DNA of 64,000 nt from Siphonodentalium dalli (GCA_032622095.1 CP136067.1:60462893-60526892); one strand, 5' to 3'; positions 33,556 to 45,963 are shown, counted from the first letter of the stretch. Numbers and translations: made by a program. The notes: a model not told the origin generated them from the sequence alone.

Positions 33556-34210
33556 AGCATGGTCTATTATTCATTTGAAGGGTGTTCAGGGTAAATGAGC
33601 AGATGACAGACAGACAAAACGATAACATTCTTAAATTTGGTGGGTAATGTTCAGATAGTAGTTCAACAAATGACCTATGGCCATTTGTTGAACTTATTAA
33701 ATGAACATTTCTTGAGAGAACTACTAGTCAAGGATTATTTAGTATATAAACAGTTATTACATTGTAAGTGCTTGGATGGAGTGACCAAACCACAAGTAGT
33801 ACCGGTACATGTATCATCAGACCTCAAAATTAGCTACATGGCAAAAAGATGTAGAATCAAATACATTTATTCAATTTCATTCAATTCTACAACAATTCCG
33901 TATAAGAAAATGCCAAATTCAAGGGCTGGTATCATGCAAGGAGAGATGGGCCGATCGTCACCAAACTTTATATGGAACTTTTGGTTCCATATAAAGCTTG
34001 GTGGTGATTGGACCATTACTAGTACTAGTAGTCATTTATGTAAAGAGTAAAATCCAATATGGCTGCTGGCAGCCATGTTTTTCATTGAAAATAGTTCAAA
34101 TTTGGTAGCTCCCATCTACAGGTGATCTTACACATGCAGGTACATTTTCAAATGTAATATCATGCCATGGTTCACCCAGACCTGTTTATCATTGCAGGTC
34201 TGGGTGAACC
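33556..34210. repeat. repeat fragments joined at short palindromes
   Basis: Three hairpins: 33661-33693 (GTTCAACAAATG arms), 33961-33978 with 33984-34001 (18-bp arms, one mismatch) and 34169-34184 with 34195-34210 (16-bp perfect arms, GGTTCACCCAGACCTG). The sequence between them belongs to the CCAATATGGCTGCTGG family. Confidence 0.8.
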
Positions 34211-34663
34211 ACCAATCAATTTATAATAGCCTGATCGGGCTAAAATAGACCAATCGGTTTTTCACAGCCAGCGTTTTTCACGTTTAGCGACAAGTGACTC
34301 GTCGCCATCGATGTCGCCATTTTGTTTCTAAGCATCGTGTGATGGGAACCAGTGTTCTAAAAAAGTGCATGTGTTCCGACCTACTATTTGTTGCAGAACA
34401 CCGGTCTTTCCAACTGCAAATTGAACAAGTATAGATGGCGACAAGTCACTAGGCACTAACTGTGAAAATGTTTCAAACTCCGTTAATTTGGTGTCCGGAA
34501 TGAATTTATCGCTGCAGAGTTGCCATGCACAAATAGTTTGGTAATGGTATTTCGACATGGCACTATATATATATAGTCTCTTTTGAGTCCATGCTATAGT
34601 ATGTAACCAGGCACATGATTTAGGTTTTGGAAATGGATTGACTAAAACACCCAATTGCCATAC

Positions 34664-34800
34664 CTTGTGTTAGCCGAAAGCGCTCAACATTGAGCATATG
34701 TGTACCTGTTGATTCGGCATTGAATAAATCAGCACTCGGACACCGCCATTTTTGTGACAAACGTGCGCATTTGACGTTGATGTGACAAATGAGTGAAATG
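34664..34800 (-). promoter_or_regulatory. candidate promoter / noncoding first exon of the TRAF3IP2-like gene
   Basis: A palindromic CRE (TGACGTCA at 34799-34806) and an AAAATGGCGG motif on the minus strand precede a donor-like CACAAG|GTATGG at 34664/34663. The area is free of the surrounding repeat families and more CpG-rich than its neighbours. It would supply the missing 5' exon for the acceptor at 31181. Placement is inference only; the upstream edge is arbitrary. Confidence 0.2.
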
Positions 34801-35034
34801 ACGTCATGCAAGCAATGCATATATCTACTACTTTAATAGCAGTTTGGCTAAAGTACATATACTATGTATTTACTGAGAATATTCAATATGCCATTGATTA
34901 ATGGCATTTAATATAGTTTATACAGTATAAAACATTTACAATGTACAATACTAAGGCTCGTACTATTAGTCAGGGATCTGGTGACAAGGCAAAAGTGACA
35001 TTCATGGAAAATGGGGTGCGTTACTTTTAGGTTG

Positions 35035-35240
35035 TGAACAGGGGGGGGGGGGGGGGGTCAGGAAAAAAATAACGGATACGAGGTGGAAATTTTGTGTTTT
35101 TCAGTTTTGGGGACCCACCACCCCGGGAGTGTAAGTTTTTTCCACCCAGGTCTGGGACATCCACCCGGGACTGTAAGTTTTTTTCCACCCAGGTCTGGGA
35201 CACCCACCCCCAAAATTGATGAAAATCTTGTAAATTCTAC
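35035..35240. repeat. G-run plus CCCACCCAGGTCTGGG-type repeat
   Basis: A 17-18 nt G tract (about 35041-35058) is followed by three units of GGGACACCCACCC with GTAAGTTTTTTCCACCC. Similar arrangements occur at 37260-37345 and 46260-46440. Confidence 0.7.
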
Positions 35241-35466
35241 TAAATAATGTGTTGTTGGCAGGGTAAGGGTCTCTCCTTGTGTCTGCACCGGAACTGAGAG
35301 AACGCTGATCAAGAACACCCACAACAAATAAACAAACAAAGCACATGGCTGAAAAATATGCCAACAAAAACCAGTGACAAAACCTTTAAAAACCCAAATA
35401 TTTATGGTCATAAAGGTAAAATACCCACTTTAACAGGATAGTTGTGTCCCTTTAATATTAGCAATA

Positions 35467-36233
35467 CCTTACTCATATTTAAAATTGCGCAGTACTATTT
35501 TTCGCACACACATCGGTGTGCGAATTTAAAACTGAGCGAAAAATAGTACGACTCCTGAGTTTATACCAAACCACAGGAAAACAAGAAGGTCATAAATGTT
35601 GATGAGTTACATATACACATTACGGAAGGTTGGACCAAATGCATTAGGCTTGTAGGACGATATTTTACATGCAGGCAACCAACATCAAAACCCTAACTGA
35701 TATGTATGCCATACTTATATACCGGTAGCAACATATCATGATTACATCATTAAATTTTGAAAAGAAAAACACATTGCAAACGAAAGATGCACAAAAGCAC
35801 GTCCCCTATTTACAACAATGGCGTTACACGTACACCGTGACCAAACAGTCTGAGTTAGTTATGTCAACACATCCAACAGCCAAGTTTTGATTTTGTTTTT
35901 CTGATGTAAGTTTTCAATACGCGGTTGTGATTTTACTTCTTTCGAGTTCATTTCAATTATGTTTATAACTATTTCAATATCATCAAGACTATTTGGAACG
36001 ACACCGGTCTTCACAACACATTGATGATGCAGTTATGCTAAATTATAGATGATGTAAATCCACTGTGATGGTGTTTAATATGCACACGTATCTTCATAAC
36101 TATTAAGATCTAAGTATTTTACGAAAATATGATTGTCAGTTTTGAATTCGCGCAGCTAGGTGCGCGAATTCAAAGTGCGCGAATTCAAAACTGAGCGAAA
36201 AATAGTACTGCGCGAATTTAAATACGAGTAAGG
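35467..36233. mobile_element. 767-bp TA-flanked element with TIRs (Tc1/mariner-like MITE)
   Basis: Left end CCTTACTCATATTTAAAATT and right end AAATACGAGTAAGG are inverted, and TA is present immediately outside both. GCGCAGTACTATTTTTCGC occurs in both arms. Short palindromes (CACACATCGGTGTGCG; CGCGCAGCTAGGTGCGCG) lie just inside each end. Confidence 0.8.
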
Positions 36234-36838
36234 TAGGTTAAAATATGTGCATGTGTAAAGTAAAAACACCATCAATTTGATTAAATAAACACAGTTCCAG
36301 TCCTCTCCATGTGGGAAATCACTGGTGACCAATGAGGCGCTCCCCTTATAATCATTCTAGGCGAGTGGCGAGTAGCTCTCCTACAAAATGTCGAGGCGAG
36401 TAGTAGTATCCCAGCAGGAGATGCCATAGGCATCTCCCGAAGGCCTGAGAGGGTGCAAGTACGGGAGGGGGTCAGGGGGTCTTCCCTGGAAAATTTTGAA
36501 AATTAGATGCTCTGAGATTGAATCTGGAGCCTTTTAATGCTCCAATCACTGTTCAAAAAACGGTTTTGTGTCAATAAGTGACAAAAATGCAATGCCATAT
36601 TGCTAATACTAGTACACAAGTAAGTAAGTTGGTATATTTGAAATAAAGTTATCTGATATATTACGCACATTTGAAGCATGTGTATTCTGAGTTATCGACA
36701 GTATTTTATTGAACCACGTGGTCTCTCTGTTTGTTGTGCAGAAATTGTATTGCCGATGTGAATCAGAATCAGTTCGATTCTGAATTAATTCCTTGATCTA
36801 TTTTAGTAAATAGCGCATATAATAAAAAGAAAACCTTC

Positions 36839-36977
36839 GTGTTTTGAGTGAATACCGGAATTACCTCATTCGTGGTCACAGTGAGATACTGGAATCATCA
36901 CTCGTGGCCACTCGTGATGATTCCAGTATCTCACTGTGACCACGAATGAGATACTTCCAGCATTCACTCAAAACACG
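36839..36977. repeat. long hairpin, ~63-bp arms
   Basis: CGTGTTTTGAGTGAAT at the left is mirrored by ATTCACTCAAAACACG at the right. A central 12-bp spacer contains GGCC. There are a few mismatches near the outer third; the inner ~40 bp per arm are exact. Confidence 0.92.
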
Positions 36978-37399
36978 CAGGTATTCTCTATGTATAATAA
37001 GTTAAAAAAGCCAAGATAAACTATGAGAAAAGATGAGAATGGATTTTTTTTCATTGCAATTTGTTTCCTCGACCAAAACCAGACCCACCCCATGGTTTCA
37101 ACTGTTAAAGGGAGAAATTGTGGACAAAAAATTAAAATATAGAGCCCCCCTCACTTGTATAAGGCTATAGCATGCACTACTATATGAATCTGATTGTTTC
37201 AATTCATTTTGAAGCTGTAATTTGTCTTAGAAATTATTTTGGAAAAAAATTGCATGACATCAGAAAAAATCTGCATTCCGGGCTCGGGGACACCCACCCA
37301 CCCGGTCCTTGTATCCTGTAATTTTGTTCTGACCCCTGAATAACAACAATGAGATGAGCGGTAAATTCAAAGACTGTGTATATGAACAGGGTTGATTTT

Positions 37400-38220
37400 A
37401 AGTTGTTTTGATGACAGTTTTTAATCAAACAATTATACTATTTGTCTGGTCTTAGGTTGTGGTGTTAGAAAAGACATTTTTGCCACCTAACAGAGTTTTA
37501 TTCAAGTTTAAGTTTATTGCAGGGGAAGAAAACAAATATTGCCATTTTAATTTAAATGGATTATAATTTATAGTCAAATGAAATGAAATATGTCCTGTCT
37601 CTCCTCCAGATCACAGATGAATGCAAAATATTCTGCAAAAGATACATACACATTAATTTCTACATCACAATATGGGAACACTTGAATTTAGATATTCAAA
37701 CACTACCATGCATTCAACCATTGAACTCGCCATAACTTAAGTTTATATACCTAGCAGTATATAGTAACTTGTAGTTGTAGGCCTACTTGTAGATCGTAAA
37801 TAAATAAAATTAATATTGTCGAGAAAAACACTTAAACAGCCCGGCGCTATTCAGCCTATTGCATTGCCGTAGTGGTTAGAGTCATATTTAAATTGAAATG
37901 TCCTTGTATTTGTAAAACAACAACGGAAACAGAGTCATTGTTACGATAAAAGGATATCAAATTGACAAATTCGGTTGCGTCAATACAATTTGACAGTTCG
38001 CGAAAATAAATCAATAGCATTAAGCACCTGTTGCCAAGGACGCTCAATCTCAGTACGCTCAGTGACGTCAATTTTCACATGTAACTGTCAAGCAAACTCA
38101 TGACGCGCAATCTTGTGCGTACATTGTCATTGCGCGCCAAAATGACGTCACTGAAAGATGTGGTCTCGAGTTCCCTGACTATTAGGCAAACCCACAATAC
38201 TAAATAGTAATAGCCTAATA
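37400..38220. other. intergenic, no feature seen
   Basis: AT-rich and without clear repeats. A CpG-containing stretch at about 38100-38165 includes AATGACGTCACTG. Confidence 0.4.
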
Positions 38221-38239
38221 CTATGGGAGGCCCTTTTCA

Positions 38240-38345
38240 CATTTATTATTTATTTACGCTTAAGCGAAAATATTTGCGCTTAAGCGTAAATCATTTGCGC
38301 TTAAGCTCAAATAGATCATATTTGCGCTTAAGCGCAAATAAAAAT
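38240..38345. repeat. palindrome array, TTTGCGCTTAAGCGCAAA units
   Basis: Four successive 18-20 bp palindromes centred on CTTAAG; the last is perfect and the others have one mismatch. Preceded by TATGGGAGGCC, as at 46091. Confidence 0.9.
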
Positions 38346-38949
38346 TAATATTCATTGATTCCCCCCTGAATTAATTTTAAATGGCACAGGCCTAAACACA
38401 TCACTCAAGTCTATATTAGTATATAGGCCCACCATATGAGGGAAGCATTCCCCCAGTAACCCCTAGATCCCTTTTATGACATGGAAATGGTATAGATCTG
38501 TGCAGGATATGTCTCATTTATAAAATATACTTGATCTCTGTGCAGGGAAGAATCCAGAGATAATTTGGGGACACCTGTTACCAGAGAGATCAAGAGAGTG
38601 GCTAAAATGCAAGCTTGGCGCCAAGCTTGGCAGTTTTTAAGGCAGGTGACTAAAAGACAAGCTTGGCGTTTTCAAATTTTTAAAAAGCCTTTTAAACGCT
38701 GTTTTCGGGTGAATTATGCGGGAATAGCACCAGTTAATTACTTATATGGCCCATTTTCGTAAATTAATCGACAATAGTGGCAGTAATGTCCCCGATTGGT
38801 TGGTTAATAGGGGGCATGGTCACAAAATCAAAACATCGTCTTTTTACGCAGATTTCTTGTCGGTTTTTGGTCGATTTCTCTTTTTAAACATCAGTTGGAC
38901 TAAGTTTTTTATTCGAAACATGTTGAATGGTTATCATTTATCACTCTCA

Positions 38950-39805
38950 TAGTCGAGCTTGGCGATTTTGAACATTATATGCGAAGAATTTTTGACTTTT
39001 AGATGACCGACCACCGAACCGCCAAGCTCGAATAAAAAATCTAAATATTAAGCTGAATTTTCGCCGATTTCTCGTTTCTAAAACACGTTTCATCTAGTTT
39101 TTATGTAAAAACGTGTAAAATGATTATCATTCTTCACAAATATAATCGGGCTTGGCGGTTTTGAACATTATATACAAAGAATTTTTTACTTTTAGATGAC
39201 CGACCACCGTACCGCCAAGCTCGAATAAAAAATCAAAATATTAAGCTGAATTTTCGCCGATTTCTCGTTTCTAAAACACGTTCCATCTAGTTTTTATGTA
39301 AAAACGTGTAAAATGATTATCATTCTTCACAAATATAATCGGGCTTGGCGGTTTTGAACATTATATACAAAGAATTTTTGACTTTTAGATGACCGACCCG
39401 CCGAACCGCCAAGCTCGAATAAAAAATCTAAATATTAAGCTGAATTTTCGCCGATTTCTCGTTTCCAAAACACGTTTCAGCTAGTTGTTATGTAAAAACG
39501 TGTAAAATGATTATCATTCTTCACAAATATAATCGAGCTTGGCGGTTTTGAACATTATATACGAAGAATTTTTGACTTTTAGATGACCGACCACCGAACC
39601 GCCAAGCTCGAATTTTAAATCAAAATATAAAGCTGAATTTCGGCCGATTTCTCGTTTCTAAAACACGTTCCAGCTAGTTTTCATGTAAAAACATGTAAAA
39701 TGATTATCGTTCTTCACATATATACTCGAGCTTGGCGGTTTTTAACATTGTGTACTTAGAATTTTCGACTTTTATATGACCGCTCACCGAACCGCCAAGC
39801 CAATG
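38950..39805. repeat. 193-bp satellite, left arm (5 units)
   Basis: ACCGCCAAGCTCG recurs at 39018, 39211, 39405, 39598 and 39790. Each unit pairs GAGCTTGGCGGTT with AACCGCCAAGCTC about 60 bases later, so every unit can itself form a stem. Confidence 0.92.
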
Positions 39806-40082
39806 CAAAATGATACCCAGACCAAACCGAGGCAAAATGATACCCACCAAATATTGTCAACGTGTACCCATTAATGATCGTCCATGCAACTAATCAAACT
39901 TGTTCAATTATGTTATATTCTTGTTTCGATGTAGCATTGTGATTTAAATGGCACGTATATATAAGATAAGTTAGTCGTGTGTGGAACGGTCACAATGATA
40001 ATATACATGAAATCCAGAGGGCAAACTGTAATATAATTTAATTCTCCATCCACATTAAATTATTAGTATTATTATTTGTTTC

Positions 40083-40106
40083 GGGGGGGGGGGGGGGGGG
40101 GGGGGG
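40083..40106. repeat. poly(G) run, 24 nt, at the inner part of the left arm
   Basis: Matched in the right arm by a 15-nt C run at 42282-42296. The two arms therefore differ mainly in homopolymer length here. Confidence 0.95.
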
Positions 40107-40439
40107 TTGACACAGGAGTATTGAGGGCCTGAGACGTCATTTTTCCAACATAACATAATATGCACGTGTACAGGTGATACAAAATTAATATGCAAAATAG
40201 AAGAGATAATGTATGGAAATGAGAACCAGACAACAAGCGCTAGTTTGCACCAAATTCATACGTACGTTTTTCGTCAATGATACGATGCATCAAAGTAATT
40301 GGTTATCAGTCTTAACTTGATAGGCTACGTCCCTGTAAGTAGGGAAAGGACCATGCATGCCCATGTGTCAAAAAATAAATACATTCATGACATGTCCAGA
40401 TTGGTCATCTAGTTCCTACTTAGCATGTAATAACAAATA

Positions 40440-40800
40440 ATTGGACTTACGTCCAAATTAATTCTCCAATTGGACTAAAGTCAAAATAATTGGCATATGA
40501 GCAAAATCAGACCTGCTTAATATCTGTTGGGAGAGTTTCTTATACAGTTGAATTGCACTTACGTGCAAATGAGTTGTACTTAAGTCCAAAATACCACATA
40601 ATTGTGAATTCGGCGAGGAACTGGCGTCCAAATAGATTAAAATATCAGTATTTACACTTAAGTGTAATTCATTTGCACTTAAGTACAATTCCTCGCCGAA
40701 TTCACATTATGTGGTATTTGGACTTAAATCAAATTATTTGGGTTCAGGCCCCTATCTAGCATGTAATACCAATTAATTGGACGTTTAAAATCCAAATAAT
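40440..40800. repeat. palindrome array inside the foldback centre
   Basis: TTGGACTTACGTCCAA, TTGCACTTACGTGCAA and TTACACTTAAGTGTAA occur with related imperfect units. A larger hairpin pairs 40585-40622 (around GTGAATTCGGCGAGGAA) with 40687-40727. Confidence 0.88.
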
Positions 40801-41149
40801 TTGTGAAAACGGGTTGCCATATATATACGAAAGGTATATATCTCATATATATTTTGAAGAGCTCTGTCTGTCTGTCTGTATGTCCTTTATAGAATCGAAA
40901 ACGGCTGGCTCGATTGAGTTCAAACTTCATATCTAAGGGTAAAATCCCACGGACGCCGTCGACGTCGCGTTTTTGGAGAAGCTCAGACCACCCGTTCTCC
41001 ACTCTCAGTCACAAAAAAAACGGCACTGCGGTGGTTAATCAAGTGATAATTTAATGAGCGTTTGTTTTTGACGCATCGATATAAAGAGCGTTTGTTTACC
41101 ATTCAACGTTATTAGCATCTGCAGAGAGATATACGGGAACTCAGAAACG

Positions 41150-42035
41150 GGTGGAGCTATCGACTTGAAATTTGGTTACCAGATCTCGGAAACGGGTGGA
41201 GCTATTTTTGAATAGCCCGTGTCATTTCAAGGTCAAACGTCCGAATATCACGGGATTTCGATGAAACTTGGTATGTGCGGGTACTTTTGGTCGGGAAGTG
41301 GCATAGGTGTATTAATTTGCCCGTGCGACGTGACCTTGACATCGAGTCATTTCAAGGTCAAACGCCCGAATATCACGGGATTTCGATGAAAATCAGTGTC
41401 AAGGGATACTTTCGTATGGGGAGTCTCATAAGCCTATTCATTGCCCGTGCGACGTGACCTTGACCTTGAAATCGGGTCAATTCAAAGGTCAAATCGCGAA
41501 TTTTGATGGGATTTCCACGAAATTTGATACGTATGGTTACTTTTGTCCACTGACGGGTCAAATCGTGACCCGGCCCGACCTGCCTTGACCTTCCAAATTA
41601 TCAATTCGAGGTCAAATCGGGTAAAACCGGATGGATTTCGACGGGTACTTTTGTCGGGTACTTTTGCCCGGGCAGTGTTTTGGACGGGTCAAATCCTGAC
41701 CCTACTTGACATTGACCTTCAAAATGGACAATTCAAGGTCAAATCGCGCAATTCGCCGAAAAGCAGAGGGGGAAACAGCCCGGACGAAGTCGGGTCCACC
41801 TTCTAGTCTATTATATAATTTGGAAGATATGTGTGTGTGTGATCGTGATGAACTCGAAAACGGCCAAGCCGAGTTCGTTGAAACTTGGTATGTGGGCTAC
41901 TTTCGGCCGGGAAGTGGCATAGGCCTATTAATTTGCCCATGCGACGTGACCTTGACCTTGAAATCGGGTCATTTCAAGGTCAAATGCCCGAATATCACGG
42001 GATTTCGATGAAACTTGGTATGTGAGGATACTTTC
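41150..42035. repeat. CGTGACCTTGACCTTGAAATC repeat series
   Basis: About five units of ~130-150 bp with TCAAGGTCAAA, CCGAATATCACGGGATTTCG and GGGAAGTGGCATAGG. The last unit (41880-42034) is the best preserved. Confidence 0.8.
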
Positions 42036-42574
42036 GGTACTGATCGATACCCCTCCCTCACTTATCGGGGAAGTGGCATGTCGCCAAAGAGGAAAAGACT
42101 TCATATAATCCATCGGGCTTGTTGTCTGGTCCTCATTTCCATACTTTATCTCTTCTATTTTGCATATTAATTGTGTATCACCTGTACACGTGCATATTAT
42201 GTTATGTTGGAAATAAAAATATGTTTACACTAAAAAGAAAGAAAAAATGACGTCTCAGGCCCTCAATACTCCTGGGTCAAACCCCCCCCCCCCCCCAAAC
42301 AAATAATAATACTAATAATTTAATGTGGATGGAGAATTAAATTATATTACAGTTTGCCCTCTGGATTTCATGTATATTATCATTGTGACCGTCCCACACA
42401 CGACTAACTTATCATATATATACGTGCCATTTAAATCACAATGCTACATCGAAACAAGAATATAACATAATTGAACAAGTTTGATTAGTTGCATGGACGA
42501 TCATTAATGGGTACACGTTGACAATATTTGGTGGGTATCATTTTGCCTCGGTTTGGTCTGGGTATCATTTTGCA

Positions 42575-43635
42575 TTGGCTTGGCGGTTCGGTGAGCGGTC
42601 ATATAAAAGTCGAAAATTCTAAGTACACAATGTTAAAAACCGCCAAGCTCGAGTATATATGTGAAGAACGATAATCATTTTACATATGTTTACATGAAAA
42701 ATAGCTGGGACATGTTTTAGAAACGAGAAATCTCAGGAAATTCAGCTTCATATTTGGATTTAAAATTCGAGCTTGGCGGTTCGGTGGTCGGTCATCAAAT
42801 GTCAAAAATTCTTAATATAAAATATTCAAAACCGCCAAGCTCGAGTATATTTGTGACGAATGATAATCATTTTACATGTTTTTACATAAAAACTAGCTGG
42901 AACGTGTTTTAGAAACGAGAAATCGACGGAAATTCAGCTTCATATTTTGATTTTTAATTCGTGCTTGGCGGTTCGGTGGTCGGTCACCTAAAAGTCGAAA
43001 ATTCTCAATACACAATGTTCAAAACCGCCAAGCTCGACTATGAGAGTGATAAATGATAATCATTAAACGTGTTTTCAGATGCAAACTATGTGTAAATGGT
43101 GTTTAAGAAGAGAAATCGGCCAAAAATCCACAAGAAATCGGCGTAAAAAAGCGAGGTTTTCATTCGGTTAACACACCCCCTATTAACCAGCCATCGGTCA
43201 TCAAAATGTCCAAAATTGTTAATATAAAATATTAAATACCGCCAAGCTCGATTATATTTGTGAAGAATGATAATCATTTTACATGTTTTTACATGAAAAC
43301 TAGCTGGAACGTGTTTTAGAAACGAGAAATCGACGAAATTCAGCTTTATATTTTGATTTAAAATTCGAGCTTGGCGGTTCGGTGGTCGGTCATCTAAAAG
43401 TCAAAAATTCTTCGTATATAATGTTCAAAACCGCCAAGCTCGAGTATATTTGTGAAGAATGATAATCATTTTACACGCTTTTACATAAAAACTAGCTGAA
43501 ACGTGTTTTAGAAACGAGAAATCGGCGAAAATTCAGCTTAATATTTTGATTTTTTATTCGAGCTTGGCGGTTCGGTGGTCGGTCATCTAAAAGTCAAAAA
43601 TTCTTCGCATATAATGTTCAAAACCGCCAAGCTCG
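42575..43635. repeat. 193-bp satellite, right arm (about 6 units)
   Basis: AACCGCCAAGCTCGA recurs near 42639, 42831, 43024, 43229, 43431 and 43622, in inverse orientation to the left arm. Confidence 0.92.
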
Positions 43636-43999
43636 ACTATGAGAGTGATAAATGATAACCATTCAACATGTTTCGAATAAAAAACTTAGTCCAACTGATG
43701 TTTAAAAAGAGAAATCGACCAAAAACCGACAAGAAATCTGCGTAAAAAGACGATGTTTTGATTTTGTGACCACGCCCCCTATTAACCAACCAATCGGGGA
43801 CATTACTGCCACTATTGTCGATTAATTTACGAAAATGGGCCATATAAGTAATTAACTGGTGCTATTCCCGCATAATTCACCCGAAAACAGCGTTTAAAAG
43901 GCTTTTTAAAAATTTGAAAACGCCAAGCTTGTCTTTTAGTCACCTGCCTTAAAAACTGCCAAGCTTGCATTTTAGCCACTCTCCTGTTACCAGCAGAGA

Positions 44000-45030
44000 A
44001 TATGTGCCGGTATCCCAATATAACTTTGAAATATGGCTTCTATAGACTATACCGAACCAACACAGATACAGATGCATATATTATATTATTTCTGATTTTA
44101 AAATTCAACATGCAAGTGAAGGTTGTAACTTGTATTGCAACTGCAGATTTTTTATTTACATCGCATATTGTTGAATTGCCTTGAAAATTCATGTTAACTC
44201 AATACTGTCCACTAGGAATTTGGGGTCATTTGGGCTTCTCAAGTTTGGGCGCCCATACTGTAACAGGTATCGAAACAGCTCTGGAAATTTCCCTGTCTCT
44301 GTGAGTGTGATGGAGACACACATTCATGCCAAATTGCCAATCATGACATGGGGACAGGGATGCTGATAATATGAAAATAGGGGTTTTTCCCCCTATTTCA
44401 AGTCAATAAGTACACCATATGAAGGAAGTAAGCCCGAGGAATTTTAGCCCGATCAGTGGTTCACCCTAACCTGTTTAAGTGTTTAATTTAATTATTGCGC
44501 AATTTACCTGGTGAAAATTAAATTGAAAATTGAACTTGAATTGATATTTAATGATGTCGATAATGATAATATTGTTGTAATGCGTGCGACTTATTGACAG
44601 GAATGTTGACTGTCTCCGTTTAATTACTACGCGTGATTAATATGGACGTACAGATGAGGGGCAAACATTGATCAGCTGTTGATTGTGATCGTTGCAACTT
44701 TCGATTTAACTGGTTCTTTTTTTATGACAGTTCTGCTTCCATTCTGAACTCCTCGACTCTTGACCTTTAGGCATGGTGCTTCCGGGGTACAGACATTACG
44801 TACCCTCGAATGTTCGTGCCCTACCAACTGGTACATCCATTCTGGCATGACACTACATTCTGGCCTACCTTCATTGATAAATCATTCCTCACAATGATAA
44901 AATTGCAAGACAATTCAACTAACAAATGCCATCTAGTGTGGGAATCTACTTATAGCATCCCTATATCCAAAGAATTGATGTCTCCTTCCCGGAACACTCG
45001 TATATTTTTGAACAGATTTTTATATCGGAG
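44000..45030. other. intergenic, little recognised
   Basis: 44433-44475 is an inverted, diverged copy of 34195-34250 (CTGATCGGGCTAAAAT, GGTGAACCAC). A 75-codon ORF at 44810-45037 has no recognisable features. Confidence 0.4.
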
Positions 45031-45033
45031 TGT

Positions 45034-45472
45034 CTAAAGAACGGTATACCGCTCTTTATCACTGAGAGCTAAAGAACGGTATACCACTCTTTAGCGATGA
45101 GGGCTAAAGAGCGGTACGGATTATAACGTTATACGTTGGCGCAATGCGCAAAATATCTTGGCAACACACGTGCCGCTCATCCAACATGGACCGCTCTTTA
45201 GCACCGAGGGCTATTTAAAGGGCAGTATATACCGTTCTTTAGCACCAAACACTAAAGAGCGGTATACCGTTCATTAGCGTATCAGGCCCATATCTAGCTA
45301 AAGCGCGGTATACCGCTCTTTAGCGTTTGCCACTAAATAGCAGTATACCGTTCTTTAGCATCAAATGCTAAAGAGCGGTAGACCGTTAATTAGCGTATCA
45401 GGCCCATATAGCTAAAGCGCAGTATACCGCTCTTTAGCGTTTGGTACTAAAGAGCGGTATACCGTTCTTTAG
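45034..45472. repeat. palindrome array, GAGCGGTATACCGCTC units
   Basis: About ten units based on a 28-bp palindrome (GCTAAAGAGCGGTA and its reverse complement), with one or two mismatches each. TATCAGGCCCATAT recurs at 45284 and 45399, giving a higher-order period of about 115 bp. Confidence 0.92.
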
Positions 45473-45517
45473 CCACGGCCTTTTTATATATGGTGTAGGC
45501 CTACTCAATTGACTTAA

Positions 45518-45963
45518 AGGTACTCAATCCGTAAAGATGGTCCCCATCTCAACAGATTCCAACAACAACAATCCGATCAGAGGGTCCTATATTACTATTT
45601 CTTTGGCTTTGGGTCGAGGAACCCATCAAACAAAGCTCAGAGTTATTAGATATTGATTTTTGAAATTTGTTATTAACTCGAGATGAGTATAATAACTGCC
45701 GTAATCTGCTCTGGATGTGTACTCCAAATCTATTAAAACAGACAAGGATGGATAACTCTAAAATCAAGTGGTAATTTTAACGCAATTTTGACTGAGTTCT
45801 GGGCCAGATAGTATTCCCGAAAATGAAAAATAATAGATTTCTAAAATCGATATCTAACAAATCTGAGCTTTGATGGGTGACTTCATCGACTCGAATCAAA
45901 TATTTTTGACCCCCGAAGCCATTGAAATAGTAATTGAGAGGAGTTTTATCGGATTGAGTACCT
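45518..45963. mobile_element. TTAA-flanked MITE, copy A (446 bp)
   Basis: TTAA at 45514-45517 and 45964-45967. Ends AGGTACTCAATCCG and CGGATTGAGTACCT are inverted. Within it, ATATTTTTGACCCCCGAAGCC and its partner form inner inverted arms. Confidence 0.9.

Larger units (their letters stand above)
38594..43983. mobile_element. 5.4-kb foldback element with satellite arms
   Basis: The left arm 38594-40238 and the right arm 42117-43983 are inverted copies. CTGTTACCAG occurs just outside both ends (38573-38582 and 43984-43993), a probable target duplication, although nine extra bases lie on the left. Each arm opens with ~360 bp of near-identical unique sequence, then 193-bp tandem units (five left, about six right), a G/C run, and ~130 bp of unique inner sequence. 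The 1.9-kb centre holds palindromes and AAGGTCAAA repeats. No transposase was seen. Confidence 0.85.

Noticed and set aside
38594-43983. LTR retrotransposon
   Set aside because: The long terminal copies are inverted, not direct, and no gag/pol coding is present.
44810-45037. 75-codon plus-strand ORF
   Set aside because: No domain, no splice context, surrounded by repeats.
45034-45472. CRISPR array (palindromic repeats with spacers)
   Set aside because: Spacers are short and themselves repeated, the repeats vary, there are no cas genes and the DNA is eukaryotic.
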